64,000 bases of DNA from Paracoccus sp. DMF-8 (GTDB lineage: Bacteria; Pseudomonadota; Alphaproteobacteria; Rhodobacterales; Rhodobacteraceae): NCBI RefSeq assembly GCF_029309835.1, contig NZ_JARJHL010000016.1, positions 124,001 through 188,000 on the forward strand. The letters are read 5' to 3'. The notes below the pieces were generated by a model that was not told the origin of the DNA, ran no database searches, and was given only the letters and a program-made list of their open reading frames with translations. Below are positions 1 through 11,391 of the stretch, piece by piece. The position numbers and the translations under genes are program-made. Positions within the stretch are counted from its first letter, which is position 1; each line of letters begins with the position of its first letter.

Positions 1-634
1 GAACACCTATCAGCCCTCGCTGTTGGCCGAGCCGCCCTTGCAGATCTGGCCCGACAGCGCGCAGGATTTTCAGGCGGGCTTTGCCGCGCATTTTGGCCAT
101 CCGCCGATCGAACCGGGCGGGCAGGCTGAACTGGTCGCGGGCTTTTTGTCCGGCCCGCTTGGCGGCATGGTTGCGGTGACGGATCACGACAGGCTGCATC
201 TGCTGGAATTCGCCGGGCGGCGGGCGCTTCGGACGGAAATGCGCCGTCTGTCCGCCATGGTGCGGGGCCGGATCGGCATTGGCCGGACCGCGGTGACCGA
301 CCTGCTGGAGCGCGCGTTATCGGATTATTTCACCGGGAAAAGCGCCGATTTCACCGTGCCGCTGGCGATGCATGGCACGCCCTTTCAGCGGCAGGTCTGG
401 CAGGCGTTGCTGGATATCCCGGCCGGTCGGGTGTGCAGCTATGGTGATATCGCCAGCCGTATCGGGCGCCCGACGGCCACGCGCGCCGTGGCCCGCGCGA
501 ACGGGGCGAATCAGATCGCGGTGCTGATTCTCTGCCACCGCGTCATCGGCGCGGACGGGTCGCTGACGGGCTATGGCGGCGGGCTGTGGCGCAAGCAGGA
601 ACTGCTGCGGATCGAGGCGTGCTATGGCGGGTAA
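1..634 (+). CDS. Ada-like methylated-DNA--[protein]-cysteine S-methyltransferase, 5' partial
   Basis: This is a suicide DNA repair protein that moves the methyl group of O6-methylguanine onto its own cysteine. The reading frame is open to the left edge, so the gene starts outside the window; a TTG at 23 is possible but unnecessary. The leftmost residues (DFQAGFAAHFGHPP) resemble the end of an AraC helix-turn-helix, as in bifunctional Ada regulators, followed by the alkyltransferase domain (GTPFQRQVWQALLDIPAG, then the active-site segment and GYGGGLWRKQ). The active-site motif reads LCHRV instead of the near-universal PCHRV; the cysteine codon is 533-535 and the odd leucine codon (CTC) is 530-532. 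The alkyltransferase family is firm; the AraC fusion is inferred from a short stretch. Confidence 0.85.
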   Translation, partial: NTYQPSLLAEPPLQIWPDSAQDFQAGFAAHFGHPPIEPGGQAELVAGFLSGPLGGMVAVTDHDRLHLLEFAGRRALRTEMRRLSAMVRGRIGIGRTAVTDLLERALSDYFTGKSADFTVPLAMHGTPFQRQVWQALLDIPAGRVCSYGDIASRIGRPTATRAVARANGANQIAVLILCHRVIGADGSLTGYGGGLWRKQELLRIEACYGG

Positions 635-1023
635 ATTCCGGGCAGTTTCCGCAAGCCGTATCCGGCAAGGGCCGCGCAATATCCGGGATCCGCTGTGACG
701 CGCGGGGGGACTGTCGATCCGGGCATCCATGCCGAGAAACGTCATGAAATCGCCATCCGCACCCGATATTCAGACCAGCGGGATGGGGGCCCTTGCTGGT
801 CTGGGCGTGGCGCGGATATGGTGCCGCCCGTTCCCATGGTGCAGCGGGCAGGTCGTTTCACGGGCGAAACCGGCGTTGGATCGGTGTGACATACCCGAAA
901 AGGCTTGACGCGCACGGCGGAAATCCGTATTTCCCCGCAGACGGAATTCCGGGCGCTGCCTCGCGGCGCCCTTTCATATTGCGGGCCGCCGCCCGTGCAG
1001 AATCGAAACGAAGGAACACGAAC
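635..1023. other. Intergenic region between the Ada-like gene and rpmB
   Basis: These 389 bases hold no reading frame with convincing protein character on either strand. The only element I can support is a sigma-70-like promoter for rpmB at 905-933. The remainder shows nothing I recognise. Confidence 0.6.
905..933 (+). promoter_or_regulatory. Putative sigma-70 promoter of rpmB
   Basis: A -35 hexamer TTGACG (905-910) and a -10-like TATTTC (928-933) are separated by 17 bases, about 90 bases upstream of the rpmB start. The -35 is close to consensus and the -10 is weaker. Confidence 0.5.
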
Positions 1024-1299
1024 ATGTCGCGCGTTTGCGAACTGACCGGCAAAGGCCCGATGACCGGGAACAATGTCAGCCACGCCAATAACAAGACCCG
1101 CCGCCGCTTTCTGCCGAACCTGAACGAGGTTTCGCTGGCGTCGGAAAAGCTGGGCCGTAGCTATTCACTGCGGATTTCGGCTGCGGCGCTGCGCTCGGTC
1201 GATCACCGTGGCGGTCTGGATGCCTATCTGGCCAAAGCCAAGGACGCCGAACTGTCGGACCGCGCGCTGAAAATCAAGCGCGAGCTGTCGAAAGCCTGA
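1024..1299 (+). CDS. rpmB: 50S ribosomal protein L28
   Basis: Structural protein of the large ribosomal subunit, 91 residues. The N-terminus [20 protein letters not shown] is the family signature, followed by the basic [11 protein letters not shown] segment. The start is fixed by this signature and by an AAGGA-type ribosome binding site (gaaggaacacgaac) just upstream; longer in-frame extensions have no family similarity. It is monocistronic here: a promoter-like sequence lies at 905-933 and a strong hairpin terminator follows at 1366-1388. Confidence 0.97.
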   Translation: MSRVCELTGKGPMTGNNVSHANNKTRRRFLPNLNEVSLASEKLGRSYSLRISAAALRSVDHRGGLDAYLAKAKDAELSDRALKIKRELSKA

Positions 1300-1365
1300 T
1301 TCGCCGCAGCCGTTCCCGCGCCGCCTGCGGCGCGGAGATTGGTTGGCTGGTGACGTGATGGATGA

Positions 1366-1388
1366 CCCCGCTGGTTCAGCGGGGTTTT
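1366..1388 (+). terminator. Rho-independent terminator after rpmB
   Basis: An 8-bp perfect stem CCCCGCTG/CAGCGGGG with a 3-base GTT loop is followed by TTTT. It lies between the convergent rpmB and esterase genes and is oriented for rpmB. Confidence 0.8.
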
Positions 1389-1441
1389 GCCATATCTGCG
1401 GGCTGGTTGCGGGCCGGGGATTGGATATCGTGGCTTGGATA

Positions 1442-2151
1442 TCAGGGGTTGGACCCCGCCTGCGCGATCCGGGCCAGCAGTTCGGCCGTTTTCGGGCCAA
1501 GATCGCTTTCGACGACCAGCCGCACGCCCTCGGGCGACAGATGGGTGTGATCCTTTTGCAGGAAACGCGGCCATTCGGATTCGGGGAATTGCCACAACGG
1601 GCCATAAAGGTCGGGCAGCAGCAGCACCTGATGGCGTTCGGCCAGACGCGCCCACATGGCGATGACATCTTCGCGCGCGGCCTGCATGGCGCGCTGCGGC
1701 GGGACGATGCCGACCAGCAGGACCGGGCGGTTGCCGCGTTTGGCGCGGATGATGATCGAATCGAGGTTCTTTTCGGTATCGCTCAGCGCCAGCCCGGCCA
1801 GAAAATCATTGCCGCCCAGTTCGACGATCACCGCATCCGCGCCGTGGCGCAGCGCCCAGTGGATGCGCACGCGCCCGCCGAATGTGGTGTCGCCGGACAG
1901 GCCCTGATTCACCATGACGGCGGGCAGGTCGCGCGTGTCGAGCCAGCCTTGCAGTTGCGCGACCAGCGCCTGTTCGGGGTCGAGGCCGTAGCCTTCGGTC
2001 AGGCTGTCGCCAAAGACGACGATGCGGGGCGCGGCGGGGGGGGGAACCGTCGCGCCCGCCATCGAGGCGAGCGCGACGGTGGCTGCGCCGGCCAGAAATG
2101 CACGGCGGGTTGTTGTGGCAGGGGTTTTCCGGGCGCGCAGCCGGTTTTGCG

Positions 2152-2155
<4 letters not shown>
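1442..2155 (-). CDS. SGNH/GDSL-family arylesterase (TesA-like), Tat-exported
   Basis: Predicted periplasmic esterase or lysophospholipase of 237 residues. The N-terminus carries a twin-arginine signal (TTRRAFLAGAATVALA, about residues 15-30). The SGNH blocks are present: GDSLTEGYG with nucleophile Ser51, the oxyanion GGND at 114-117, and the Asp-His pair in KDHTHLSPEG near the C-terminus. Its start codon overlaps the stop of copA (ATGA), so it is translationally coupled to the copper ATPase. A shared role is not obvious; such esterases usually act on short-chain esters. The family is firm and the substrate unknown. Confidence 0.88.
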
Positions 2156-4618
<2,463 letters not shown>

Positions 4619-5095
4619 GGCCATGTCCTTGTCCGAGTTGCGTTTTCAGCGAGCCGGAAAAGACGGCCGGAGGGGCCTGTGGGCGGCATGGCTTGGCCCT
4701 TGGGGCCTGCGTCACGATCAGGATCTGGTCAAGGCGGGCCTGCGGTATGGGGCGGGCGGCATTGCTCAGCACCGGCTGACGCGCGCCCGAAACTCTGGCC
4801 CTGATATGACAACGGCAGCCGCGTCCGCCGCAGGCGCGGCACAGATGCGCAGGCAGGCCGCGCGCCATCCGCACCCGGCGACAGCAGGGGGGCTGCCGGT
4901 CGGTTCGGGCTTTCGCCGCGCAGGGCCGTGAAAGGGCGCAATGCGTCATCGGATTTAACCTTTTCAGCCTTAAAGCTAGTGTCCGGGCGGTCACGTTTCA
5001 ACATGACGGGCGCAGCGTCACGGCGCTTTGAGTTGAATCACGCCAGACTTGGCGGTATCCGGCGGGAAAGACCACAAGAAAGAGCAGGACAGGAC
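4619..5095. other. Divergent intergenic region between copA and the L,D-transpeptidase gene
   Basis: These 477 bases separate two divergent genes and should hold both promoters. I find no convincing reading frame, no CueR/MerR-type long palindrome and no structured RNA family. A less GC-rich patch near 4950-4990 (atttaaccttttcagccttaaag) is the best candidate for a promoter, but I cannot assign hexamers. Confidence 0.4.
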
Positions 5096-5677
5096 ATGAA
5101 CCGTCGACAGTTGCTTCTGATTGCCGCGCCCGTGCTGGCCGCGCCGAGCATGGTTCTTGCGCAACAGGGGCTGCCCGCCGCCCCGCAGGCAGCCGCCGCG
5201 CGCACGCGCGACCCCTATCAGCCGACCGAAGTCGCGATCCGCAGCGATTTTGAAACCGGCAGCATCGTGGTCGTCAGCAAGGACTATTTCCTTTACCACG
5301 TCACCGCGCCGGGCCGCGCGACGCGCTATGGCGTTGCCGTGGGCAAGGCCGAACTGGTCTGGCGTGGCCGCGCCACGGTGGGCCGCAAGCAGGAATGGCC
5401 CAGCTGGACGCCGACGCCCGCGATGATCAAGCGCAACCCCGCGCAATATGAACGCTATGCCGATGGCATGCCGGGCGGCCCGAACAACCCTCTGGGCGCG
5501 CGGGCGCTGTATCTGTATGATGCGAACGGCAATGACACCTCGATCCGCATCCACGGCACGACCGAGCCGGGTTCCATCGGGCGCTCGGTGTCGAACGGCT
5601 GTATCCGCATGCGCAACGAGGCCGTGATGGATCTGTTCGAGCGGGTCCCGCTTGGCACGCCGGTCTACGTTTACTGA
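5096..5677 (+). CDS. L,D-transpeptidase (YkuD domain)
   Basis: Exported peptidoglycan-modifying enzyme of 193 residues that forms 3-3 cross-links or attaches proteins to peptidoglycan. It has a signal peptide (MNRRQLLLIAAPVLAAPSMVLA) and a YkuD domain. The catalytic motif is intact: HGTTEPGSIGRSVSNGCIRM, with the His and Cys of the HX(n)SNGCIRM signature. The ATG at 5096 follows an AGGA ribosome binding site and gives a clean signal peptide; longer in-frame starts do not. Stand-alone gene, closed by the bidirectional terminator at 5692-5728. Confidence 0.93.
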   Translation: MNRRQLLLIAAPVLAAPSMVLAQQGLPAAPQAAAARTRDPYQPTEVAIRSDFETGSIVVVSKDYFLYHVTAPGRATRYGVAVGKAELVWRGRATVGRKQEWPSWTPTPAMIKRNPAQYERYADGMPGGPNNPLGARALYLYDANGNDTSIRIHGTTEPGSIGRSVSNGCIRMRNEAVMDLFERVPLGTPVYVY

Positions 5678-5691
5678 GACCTGACGCATTC

Positions 5692-5728
5692 AACCGGCGG
5701 CTTTGCGTGATGCGGGGCCGCCGGTTTT
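5692..5728. terminator. Bidirectional terminator between the L,D-transpeptidase and purine nucleoside phosphorylase genes
   Basis: A 10-bp perfect stem AACCGGCGGC/GCCGCCGGTT (5692-5701 and 5717-5726) runs into TTTT on the plus strand. It lies between two convergent genes; the minus-strand side has only a short T tract. Confidence 0.75.
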
Positions 5729-5738
5729 CATTGGACGG

Positions 5739-6536
5739 TTACCCGCGCAGGAACCGGCGCAGGACCTGTTCCAGCTTGGCCGCGCCAAGCGGCGCCATGG
5801 CCTTGGTATGTTCATGGCTGATCGCTTCATCCGACAGCCCCGCGCCCATATTGGTGATGACCGAAATCGCGGCGCAGCGCAGGCCCAGAAAGCGCGACAG
5901 GATGATTTCGGGCACCGTGGACATGCCGACCGCATCGGCGCCCAGCACCTTTGCCGCGCGGATTTCGGCGGGGGTTTCAAGCGACGGGCCGGAAAACCAG
6001 AAATAGACGCCCTGCGCCAAATCGACCGCCTCGGCCCGCGCCGCGTCCAGCAGGCGCTGGCGCAGGCCCGCATCATGGGCGTCGGTCATGGGGACGAAAC
6101 GGGCCTCGGACGGTTCGCCGATCAGGGGGTTCAGCCCGCCCATCGCGATATGGTCGCTGAGCAGCATCAGCGAGCCGGGCGGCAGATCGGCGCGCAGGGA
6201 CCCCGCCGCATTGGTCAGGATTAACTGTCGGCAACCAAGCGCGGCCAGAACCTCCAGCGGCAGGCGCATGGCATCGGCGCGGCCCGATTCATAGTAATGC
6301 GCCCGGCCGCCAAAGACGGCGACGCGGCGGCCCTCCAACTCTCCGATCACCAGTTGCGGCACATGGCCGGACACGCCCGCATGGGGAAAGCCCGGCAGGT
6401 CGGAATAGGGGATCGCCGTGCCCTGCACCTGCGACGACAGATGGCCCAGACCGGACCCCAGAATCAGCCCGTATTCGGGCGGTTGCCCGCCTGCGCGGTC
6501 GCGGATCAGGCGGGCAAGCTCATCGCTCTTTGACAT
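5739..6536 (-). CDS. punA: Purine nucleoside phosphorylase
   Basis: Phosphorolyses purine nucleosides to the free base and (deoxy)ribose-1-phosphate, 265 residues. It belongs to the trimeric class II/PNP-MTAP family: LILGSGLGHL near the N-terminus, the phosphate-site histidine in GGRAHYYES, LTNAAGSLR and the specificity region GMSTVPE. The start at 6536 (MSKSDELARLI) is chosen because the longer version overlaps further into the permease gene and has a low-complexity N-terminus. It ends an operon of nucleoside ABC transporter genes and overlaps the upstream permease by 17 bases, so imported nucleosides would be cleaved directly. Xanthosine or guanosine/inosine preference cannot be read from sequence. 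Confidence 0.93.
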   Translation of the reverse strand: MSKSDELARLIRDRAGGQPPEYGLILGSGLGHLSSQVQGTAIPYSDLPGFPHAGVSGHVPQLVIGELEGRRVAVFGGRAHYYESGRADAMRLPLEVLAALGCRQLILTNAAGSLRADLPPGSLMLLSDHIAMGGLNPLIGEPSEARFVPMTDAHDAGLRQRLLDAARAEAVDLAQGVYFWFSGPSLETPAEIRAAKVLGADAVGMSTVPEIILSRFLGLRCAAISVITNMGAGLSDEAISHEHTKAMAPLGAAKLEQVLRRFLRG

Positions 6537-7485
6537 AGGGTTCGCCTCCGGCGCGGGGGGGGATCGCGCGGCCGACAAAGCCCGCAAGAATGATCACCGT
6601 CAGGATATAGGGCAGGGCGTTCATGAACATCGACGGCACCGTGATCGGGCCGATGTCGATATTCGGGAAGCGGTTGGCAATCGCCTCCATCAGCCCGAAG
6701 AGGAAGGTCGCGAACAGCGCATGCGCGGGGCGCCACTTGGCAAAGATCAGCGCGGCCAGCGCGATATAGCCGCGCCCGGCGGTCATGTCGCGCACGAAAC
6801 CCGCCGCCAGCGCGGTGGACAGATAGGCCCCCGCCAGCCCGCACAGGATGCCGCAGATGATCACCGCCTGATAGCGCAGCCGCGTCACCGACACCCCTGC
6901 CGTATCGACCGAGGCGGGGTTTTCCCCCACCGCCCGCAGCCGCAGGCCAAAGCGCGTGCGAAACAGCACCCACCATGTCAGCGGCACGCAGGCCAGCGCC
7001 AGATAGACAAGCACGGTATGGCCGGAAATCAGTTCCGCATAGATCGGCCCCAGCACGGGCACATCGCGCAGGGTTTCGGCAAAGGGCAGGGTGACCGGGC
7101 CGAACCGCGCCTCTCCGCCCAGTGACGGGGTGCGGCCGCCCAACTGGAACAGGCGCTGGCCCAGCAGGACTGTCAGCCCGGCGGCCAGAAAGTTCACGGC
7201 CACCCCGGAAATCAACTGGTTGCCGCGAAAGGTGATCGAGGCCAGCCCATGCAGCAATGCCAGCGCAACGGATGCGCCGATCCCCGCCACCAGCCCCAGC
7301 CAGACATTGCCGGTGACGGCGGCAACGGCGGCGGCGGCGAAGCCCGCCATCAGCATCTTGCCCTCCAGCCCGATGTCGAAAATCCCCGCGCGTTCAGAAT
7401 AAAGCCCGGCAAGGCAGGCGAACAGCAAGGGCGTCATCAGCCGCAGGGCGCCGTCCAGAACCTGCAGGACGATCGCGAAATCCAT
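6520..7485 (-). CDS. Nucleoside ABC transporter permease, second subunit
   Basis: Inner-membrane permease of 321 residues in the branched-chain amino acid/ribose permease superfamily (BPD_transp_2). The conserved segment FDIGLEGKMLMAGFAAA and many hydrophobic helices match the second permease (YufQ/NupQ type) of BMP-dependent nucleoside importers. The start MDFAIVLQVL at 7485 overlaps the stop of the first permease by one base (ATGA); the upstream extension to 7620 is a shadow of that gene. The context of binding protein, ATPase, two permeases and nucleoside phosphorylase supports purine nucleoside uptake. Confidence 0.92.
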   Translation of the reverse strand: MDFAIVLQVLDGALRLMTPLLFACLAGLYSERAGIFDIGLEGKMLMAGFAAAAVAAVTGNVWLGLVAGIGASVALALLHGLASITFRGNQLISGVAVNFLAAGLTVLLGQRLFQLGGRTPSLGGEARFGPVTLPFAETLRDVPVLGPIYAELISGHTVLVYLALACVPLTWWVLFRTRFGLRLRAVGENPASVDTAGVSVTRLRYQAVIICGILCGLAGAYLSTALAAGFVRDMTAGRGYIALAALIFAKWRPAHALFATFLFGLMEAIANRFPNIDIGPITVPSMFMNALPYILTVIILAGFVGRAIPPRAGGEPYVKER

Positions 7486-8582
7486 CACCTGGCCCCCCGC
7501 CTGCGCCGCGCCAGAAACAGCCGCTCCAGCGGCATGCGGACCATGTTGTCCAGCGCGCCGGTGAACAGGATGACCAGCGCCTGAATGACGGTGATCAATT
7601 CGCGCGGGATGGATGTCCACAGCGCCAGTTCGCCCCCGCCCTGATACAGGAACCCGAACAAAAGCGCGGCCAGCAAGACGCCCGCCGGGTGGTTGCGCCC
7701 CATCAGCGCGACCGCGATGCCGATAAAGCCCGCGCCCTCGACCGAATTCATCAGCAGCCGTTCCGCCTCGCCCATGACGTTGTTGATCGCCATCAGCCCG
7801 GCCAGCGCGCCGGAAATCATCATGGCGGTGATGATGATGCGGGTGGGCGAAATCCCCGCATACAGCGCCGCCGGTTCGGATTTGCCAAAGGCGCGGATTT
7901 CATAGCCAAGGCGGGTGTGCCAGATCAGCATCCAGACCAGAAGGCAGGCGATCAGGGCCACGATCAGCGTCACATTCGCGGGGGTGTGCTGGCCCCAGCT
8001 GACCCCGAAACCCGCCATGATGTCGCTGATCGAGGGCAGATGCGTTTCGGCGGGAAAGCGCGGCGTGGACGGGTCCATGCTGCCCACCGGGCGCAGGACA
8101 TTGACCAGCAGATAGTTCAGCAGCGCGGCGGCGATGAAGTTGAACATGATCGTCGTGATGACGATATGGCTGCCGCGTCTGGCCTGCAAAACCGCCGGGA
8201 TCAGCGCCCAGAGCGCGCCGAACAGCGCCGCCCCGATCATCGCGGCGGGCAGCGCCAGCCACCAGCCGGGCCAGGGCAGCGACAGGCAGACCAGCGCCAC
8301 GCCAAGCCCGCCAAGCGACGCCTGCCCTTCGCCGCCGATATTGAACAGCCCGGCGTGATAGGCGACGGCGACGGCCAGCCCGGTAAAGATGAAATTCGTG
8401 GTGTAATACAGCGTGAAACCCCAGCCATAGCTGGAGCCGAGCGCGCCGGTCACCATGACCTTCAGTGCCTCCCACGGGTTTTCACCGATGGCGAGGATGA
8501 CCAGCCCGGAAATCGCAAAGGCCAGCAGCAGCGAAATTAGCGGCGTCAGGATCAGATCGGCCCATTTCGGCATTGTTTCCAT
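7485..8582 (-). CDS. Nucleoside ABC transporter permease, first subunit
   Basis: Inner-membrane permease of 365 residues, about 8-10 predicted helices. The segment FNIGGEGQASLGGLG is the hallmark of the first (YufP/NupP-like) permease of BMP-type transporters, and SHIVITTIMFNFIA is also conserved. Its ATG overlaps the TGA of a 48-aa lipoprotein gene (TGATG), and its own stop overlaps the next permease, so the subunits are translationally coupled. It pairs with the 6520-7485 permease to form the channel. Confidence 0.93.
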   Translation of the reverse strand: METMPKWADLILTPLISLLLAFAISGLVILAIGENPWEALKVMVTGALGSSYGWGFTLYYTTNFIFTGLAVAVAYHAGLFNIGGEGQASLGGLGVALVCLSLPWPGWWLALPAAMIGAALFGALWALIPAVLQARRGSHIVITTIMFNFIAAALLNYLLVNVLRPVGSMDPSTPRFPAETHLPSISDIMAGFGVSWGQHTPANVTLIVALIACLLVWMLIWHTRLGYEIRAFGKSEPAALYAGISPTRIIITAMMISGALAGLMAINNVMGEAERLLMNSVEGAGFIGIAVALMGRNHPAGVLLAALLFGFLYQGGGELALWTSIPRELITVIQALVILFTGALDNMVRMPLERLFLARRRRGAR

Positions 8583-8728
8583 CAGCCCTGTCCATTGCCC
8601 ATGCGCAAACGCTGCGCCTCATTCCGGTGCCGTTCCTCGCCCTGCGAGACCATCTGCGCGACGGGCACGCATCCTGACAGGATGGCCGCGCTGGTCAGGG
8701 TCCCGATGATCCGGAAGGAATGCGTCAC
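8582..8728 (-). CDS. Small lipoprotein encoded inside the nucleoside ABC transporter operon
   Basis: A 48-residue reading frame with a GTG start overlapping the ATPase stop (GTGA) and a TGA overlapping the first permease ATG (TGATG). Translation begins MTHSFRIIGTLTSAAILSGC, a short signal peptide ending in a lipobox (L-S-G-C, Cys20), followed by a 28-residue charged tail rich in Glu, Arg and Gln. Both junctions are overlaps of one or two bases, the arrangement seen at the other transporter junctions, which argues that it is translated. I recognise no family. It could be a membrane-anchored accessory of the transporter or simply a small envelope lipoprotein. Confidence 0.65.
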   Translation of the reverse strand: MTHSFRIIGTLTSAAILSGCVPVAQMVSQGEERHRNEAQRLRMGNGQG

Positions 8729-10326
8729 GCGCCCGTCCCTTTTGTCATTGGCGCCCCGCCCGGCGAAACCCCTGCCATCAGGCAGCCCAGATCAGAGGCG
8801 CTGGTGTCGGGCGGGTGGTCCTGTCCCATGATGCGCCCGTCGAACATCACCGCGATCCGGTCGGACAGCGCGCGGATTTCGTCCAGCTCGACCGAGATCA
8901 GCAGGATCGCCTTGCCCTGATCGCGCAGCGCGACGATCTGCCGGTGGATGAATTCGATCGCGCCGATATCGACGCCGCGCGTCGGCTGGCCGATCAGCAG
9001 CAGGTCGGGGTTGCGTTCGATTTCGCGCGCCACGACGATTTTCTGCTGGTTCCCCCCGGAAAAGTTCCGCGCCGCCAGTTCGGGGTTCGGCGGGCGGACG
9101 TCGAAACGCGCCATCCTGGATTCCGTATCGGCGCGGATCGCGGCATTGTCCATCAGCGGCCCCTTTTGCCATTCGGGCGCGTCGTGATAGCCGAAAACCG
9201 CGTTTTCCCAGGCTGCGAAATCCATGATCAGACCTTCGGTCTGCCGGTCCTCGGGGACATGGCCGATGCCCAGCTTGCGGCGCGTGCGGCCATTCGCGCC
9301 ATAGCCATGCAGGGGGATCGCCTTGCCGTTGATCGCGATCTCGCCCATCAGGGTGGCGCCGGGTTCGCCAAACCCGCCAATGATTTCAAGAAGCTGCGTC
9401 TGGCCATTGCCGCTGACCCCGGCGATGCCGACGATTTCGCCGCGCCGGACCGTCAGGTCGATGTCGCGCAGCCTTTCGACGCCGTCGCGGTCGATCATGC
9501 GCAATCGGGTGATGTCCAGCACCGGGGCGCCGGGTTGGGCAGGGGCCTTTTCGACGTTCAGCAAGACCTTGCGACCGACCATCATCTCGGCCAGCTGTTC
9601 GGGGCTGGTGTCGGCGGTGCGCACCGTTCCCACGATCTCGCCGCGCCGGATGACCGAGACGTTATCGGTCGAATCCACGATCTCGCGCAGCTTGTGGGTG
9701 ATCAGGATGATGGTCTTGCCCTGGTCGCGCAACCCGCGAAGGATGCGGAACAGATGGTCGGCTTCGGCTGGGGTCAGCACCCCGGTCGGCTCGTCCAGGA
9801 TCAGGATATTCGCGTTGCGATACAGCGCCTTGAGGATTTCGACCCGCTGCTGATGGCCGACGGAAAGCTCTTCGATCAGGGCGTCGGGATCGACGTCCAG
9901 CCCGTATTCATCGGCCAGCCGCCGCAACTCCTTGCGGGCGCGCGACAGCGAGGGGCGCAGCAGCCCGCCGTCTTCGGCCCCGAGGATCACGTTTTCCAGC
10001 ACGGTGAAATTCCGCACCAGCTTGAAATGCTGGAACACCATGCCGATGCCCGCGCGGATCGCGGTCTGGCTGTCGGAAATCGCGATGGGCGTGCCGTCGA
10101 TCAGGATTTCACCCGCATCGGGGCGGTAAAAGCCATAAAGGATCGACATCAGCGTCGATTTCCCGGCCCCGTTTTCGCCGATGATGCCATGGATCGTCCC
10201 GCGCGGGACCGCCATCGAGATATCGCGATCTGCCTGAACGGGGCCGAAAGCCTTTGAAATTCCACGCAACTCGATGGCTGGGGGCGTCTGCGGCACCCCG
10301 GCACCCCCTGCCGCCCCGGTTGGCAT
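8725..10326 (-). CDS. Nucleoside ABC transporter ATP-binding protein (two ABC domains)
   Basis: Cytoplasmic ATPase of 533 residues driving nucleoside uptake, similar to YufO/NupA and sugar ATPases such as RbsA. Domain 1 is complete: Walker A GENGAGKST, signature LSVGHQQRV, Walker B ILILDEPTG. Domain 2 is degenerate: the Walker A position reads GVSGNGQTQL without the lysine, the signature is NFSGGNQQK, and Walker B is LLLIGQPTRG with Gln for the catalytic Glu. A degenerate second site is usual in this family. The ATG overlaps the binding-protein stop (TAATG), and the next gene overlaps its stop. Confidence 0.94.
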   Translation of the reverse strand: MPTGAAGGAGVPQTPPAIELRGISKAFGPVQADRDISMAVPRGTIHGIIGENGAGKSTLMSILYGFYRPDAGEILIDGTPIAISDSQTAIRAGIGMVFQHFKLVRNFTVLENVILGAEDGGLLRPSLSRARKELRRLADEYGLDVDPDALIEELSVGHQQRVEILKALYRNANILILDEPTGVLTPAEADHLFRILRGLRDQGKTIILITHKLREIVDSTDNVSVIRRGEIVGTVRTADTSPEQLAEMMVGRKVLLNVEKAPAQPGAPVLDITRLRMIDRDGVERLRDIDLTVRRGEIVGIAGVSGNGQTQLLEIIGGFGEPGATLMGEIAINGKAIPLHGYGANGRTRRKLGIGHVPEDRQTEGLIMDFAAWENAVFGYHDAPEWQKGPLMDNAAIRADTESRMARFDVRPPNPELAARNFSGGNQQKIVVAREIERNPDLLLIGQPTRGVDIGAIEFIHRQIVALRDQGKAILLISVELDEIRALSDRIAVMFDGRIMGQDHPPDTSASDLGCLMAGVSPGGAPMTKGTGA

Positions 10327-11316
10327 TACTGAACCGGGCAGGTGTTGTCGGTCATGTAATCGTGAACCTCGATCTCTCCGGCAGAGATGCCCGCATTCGC
10401 GGCGTCGATTGCGGCCTTCATGTCTGCGGTGATCAGGGCTTCGTTGTTTTCATCCATCGAAACGCTGACGCCGCCTGCGGCCAGATCCATGACGCGCGTG
10501 CCCGCGTCGATGTCGACGCCGCCGGTAAAGGCTTCGTAAACGGCATTGTCCACGCCCTTTTCCATCGAGGTCAGGACCTTGCCCGGATGCAGCGCGTTCT
10601 GGTTGCCTGTCCACGCCGATGGACAGGATGCCTTCGTCGGCCGCGGCCTGCAGCACGCCGATGCCGGTGCCGCCCGCCGCCGCATAGATCACATCCGCGC
10701 CCGAGGATTTCTGCGCCCGCGTCAACTCCCCCCCCTTGACCGGGTCGTTCCATGCGGCGGGGGTGGTGCCGGTGTAGTTCACGATCACCCGGGCATCGGG
10801 GCGGGTTGCCTTGACGCCCTGGACATAGCCGCATTCGAATTTGTGGATCAGCGGGATATCCATGCCGCCGATAAAGCCGACGGTCCCGGTCTGCGACGCC
10901 ATCGCGGCCATCACGCCCGCGACATAGCTGCCCTGTTCTTCGGTGAAAACAACGGATTGGACGTTCGGCGCCTCGACCACGGTGTCGATGATGACGAATT
11001 TCGTTTCGGGATAATCGCCTGCCAGCTTGGTCAGCACCTCGCCAAAGGCGAAGCCGGTCATCACGATCGGATTGGCGCCGGTTTCGGCCAGCCTGCGCAG
11101 CGCCTGTTCGCGCTGCGCCTCGGACTGCATTTCCAGTTCCTTGTAGCTGCCGCCGGTTTCGGCCTTCCAGCGTTCGGCCCCGCGATAGGCCGCCTCGTTG
11201 AATGATTTGTCGAATTTTCCCCCGAGGTCAAAGATCAGTGCCGGATCGGCAAATGCCATCATGGGCGCGGCGATCAGCGCGGCGGTGCCGGCCAGCATGG
11301 ATTTCGTCAGGGACAT
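10326..11316 (-). CDS. BMP-family nucleoside ABC transporter substrate-binding protein (one apparent frameshift)
   Basis: Periplasmic binding protein of 329 residues after repair, with a signal peptide (MSLTKSMLAGTAALIAAPMMAFA). BMP/PnrA-family blocks are clear: KFDKSFNEAAYRGAERW, GYVQGVKATRPDARV, and the ligand-site region IGVDSNQNALHPGKVLTSM. That last block is split by one extra C near 10606 (+ strand); removing it restores the canonical sequence, so sequencing error is the simplest explanation. I prefer the start at 11316, which has GAGG six bases upstream, over the ATG at 11328. First gene of the nucleoside uptake operon. Confidence 0.9.
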
Positions 11317-11391
11317 TGCAAGCCTCATTCATCTGCGCGGATCATTCCGCAAATCTCTCCTCTGGAATTTGGGCGCACAGGTTGCGGGGCG

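Noticed and set aside
317..745. Minus-strand frame opposite the Ada-like gene
   Set aside because: It overlaps a conserved methyltransferase domain and has shadow-like composition.
4729..5004. Minus-strand frames of 90-130 codons upstream of copA
   Set aside because: No ribosome binding site, biased Arg/Pro composition and no resemblance to CsoR, CueR or CopZ.
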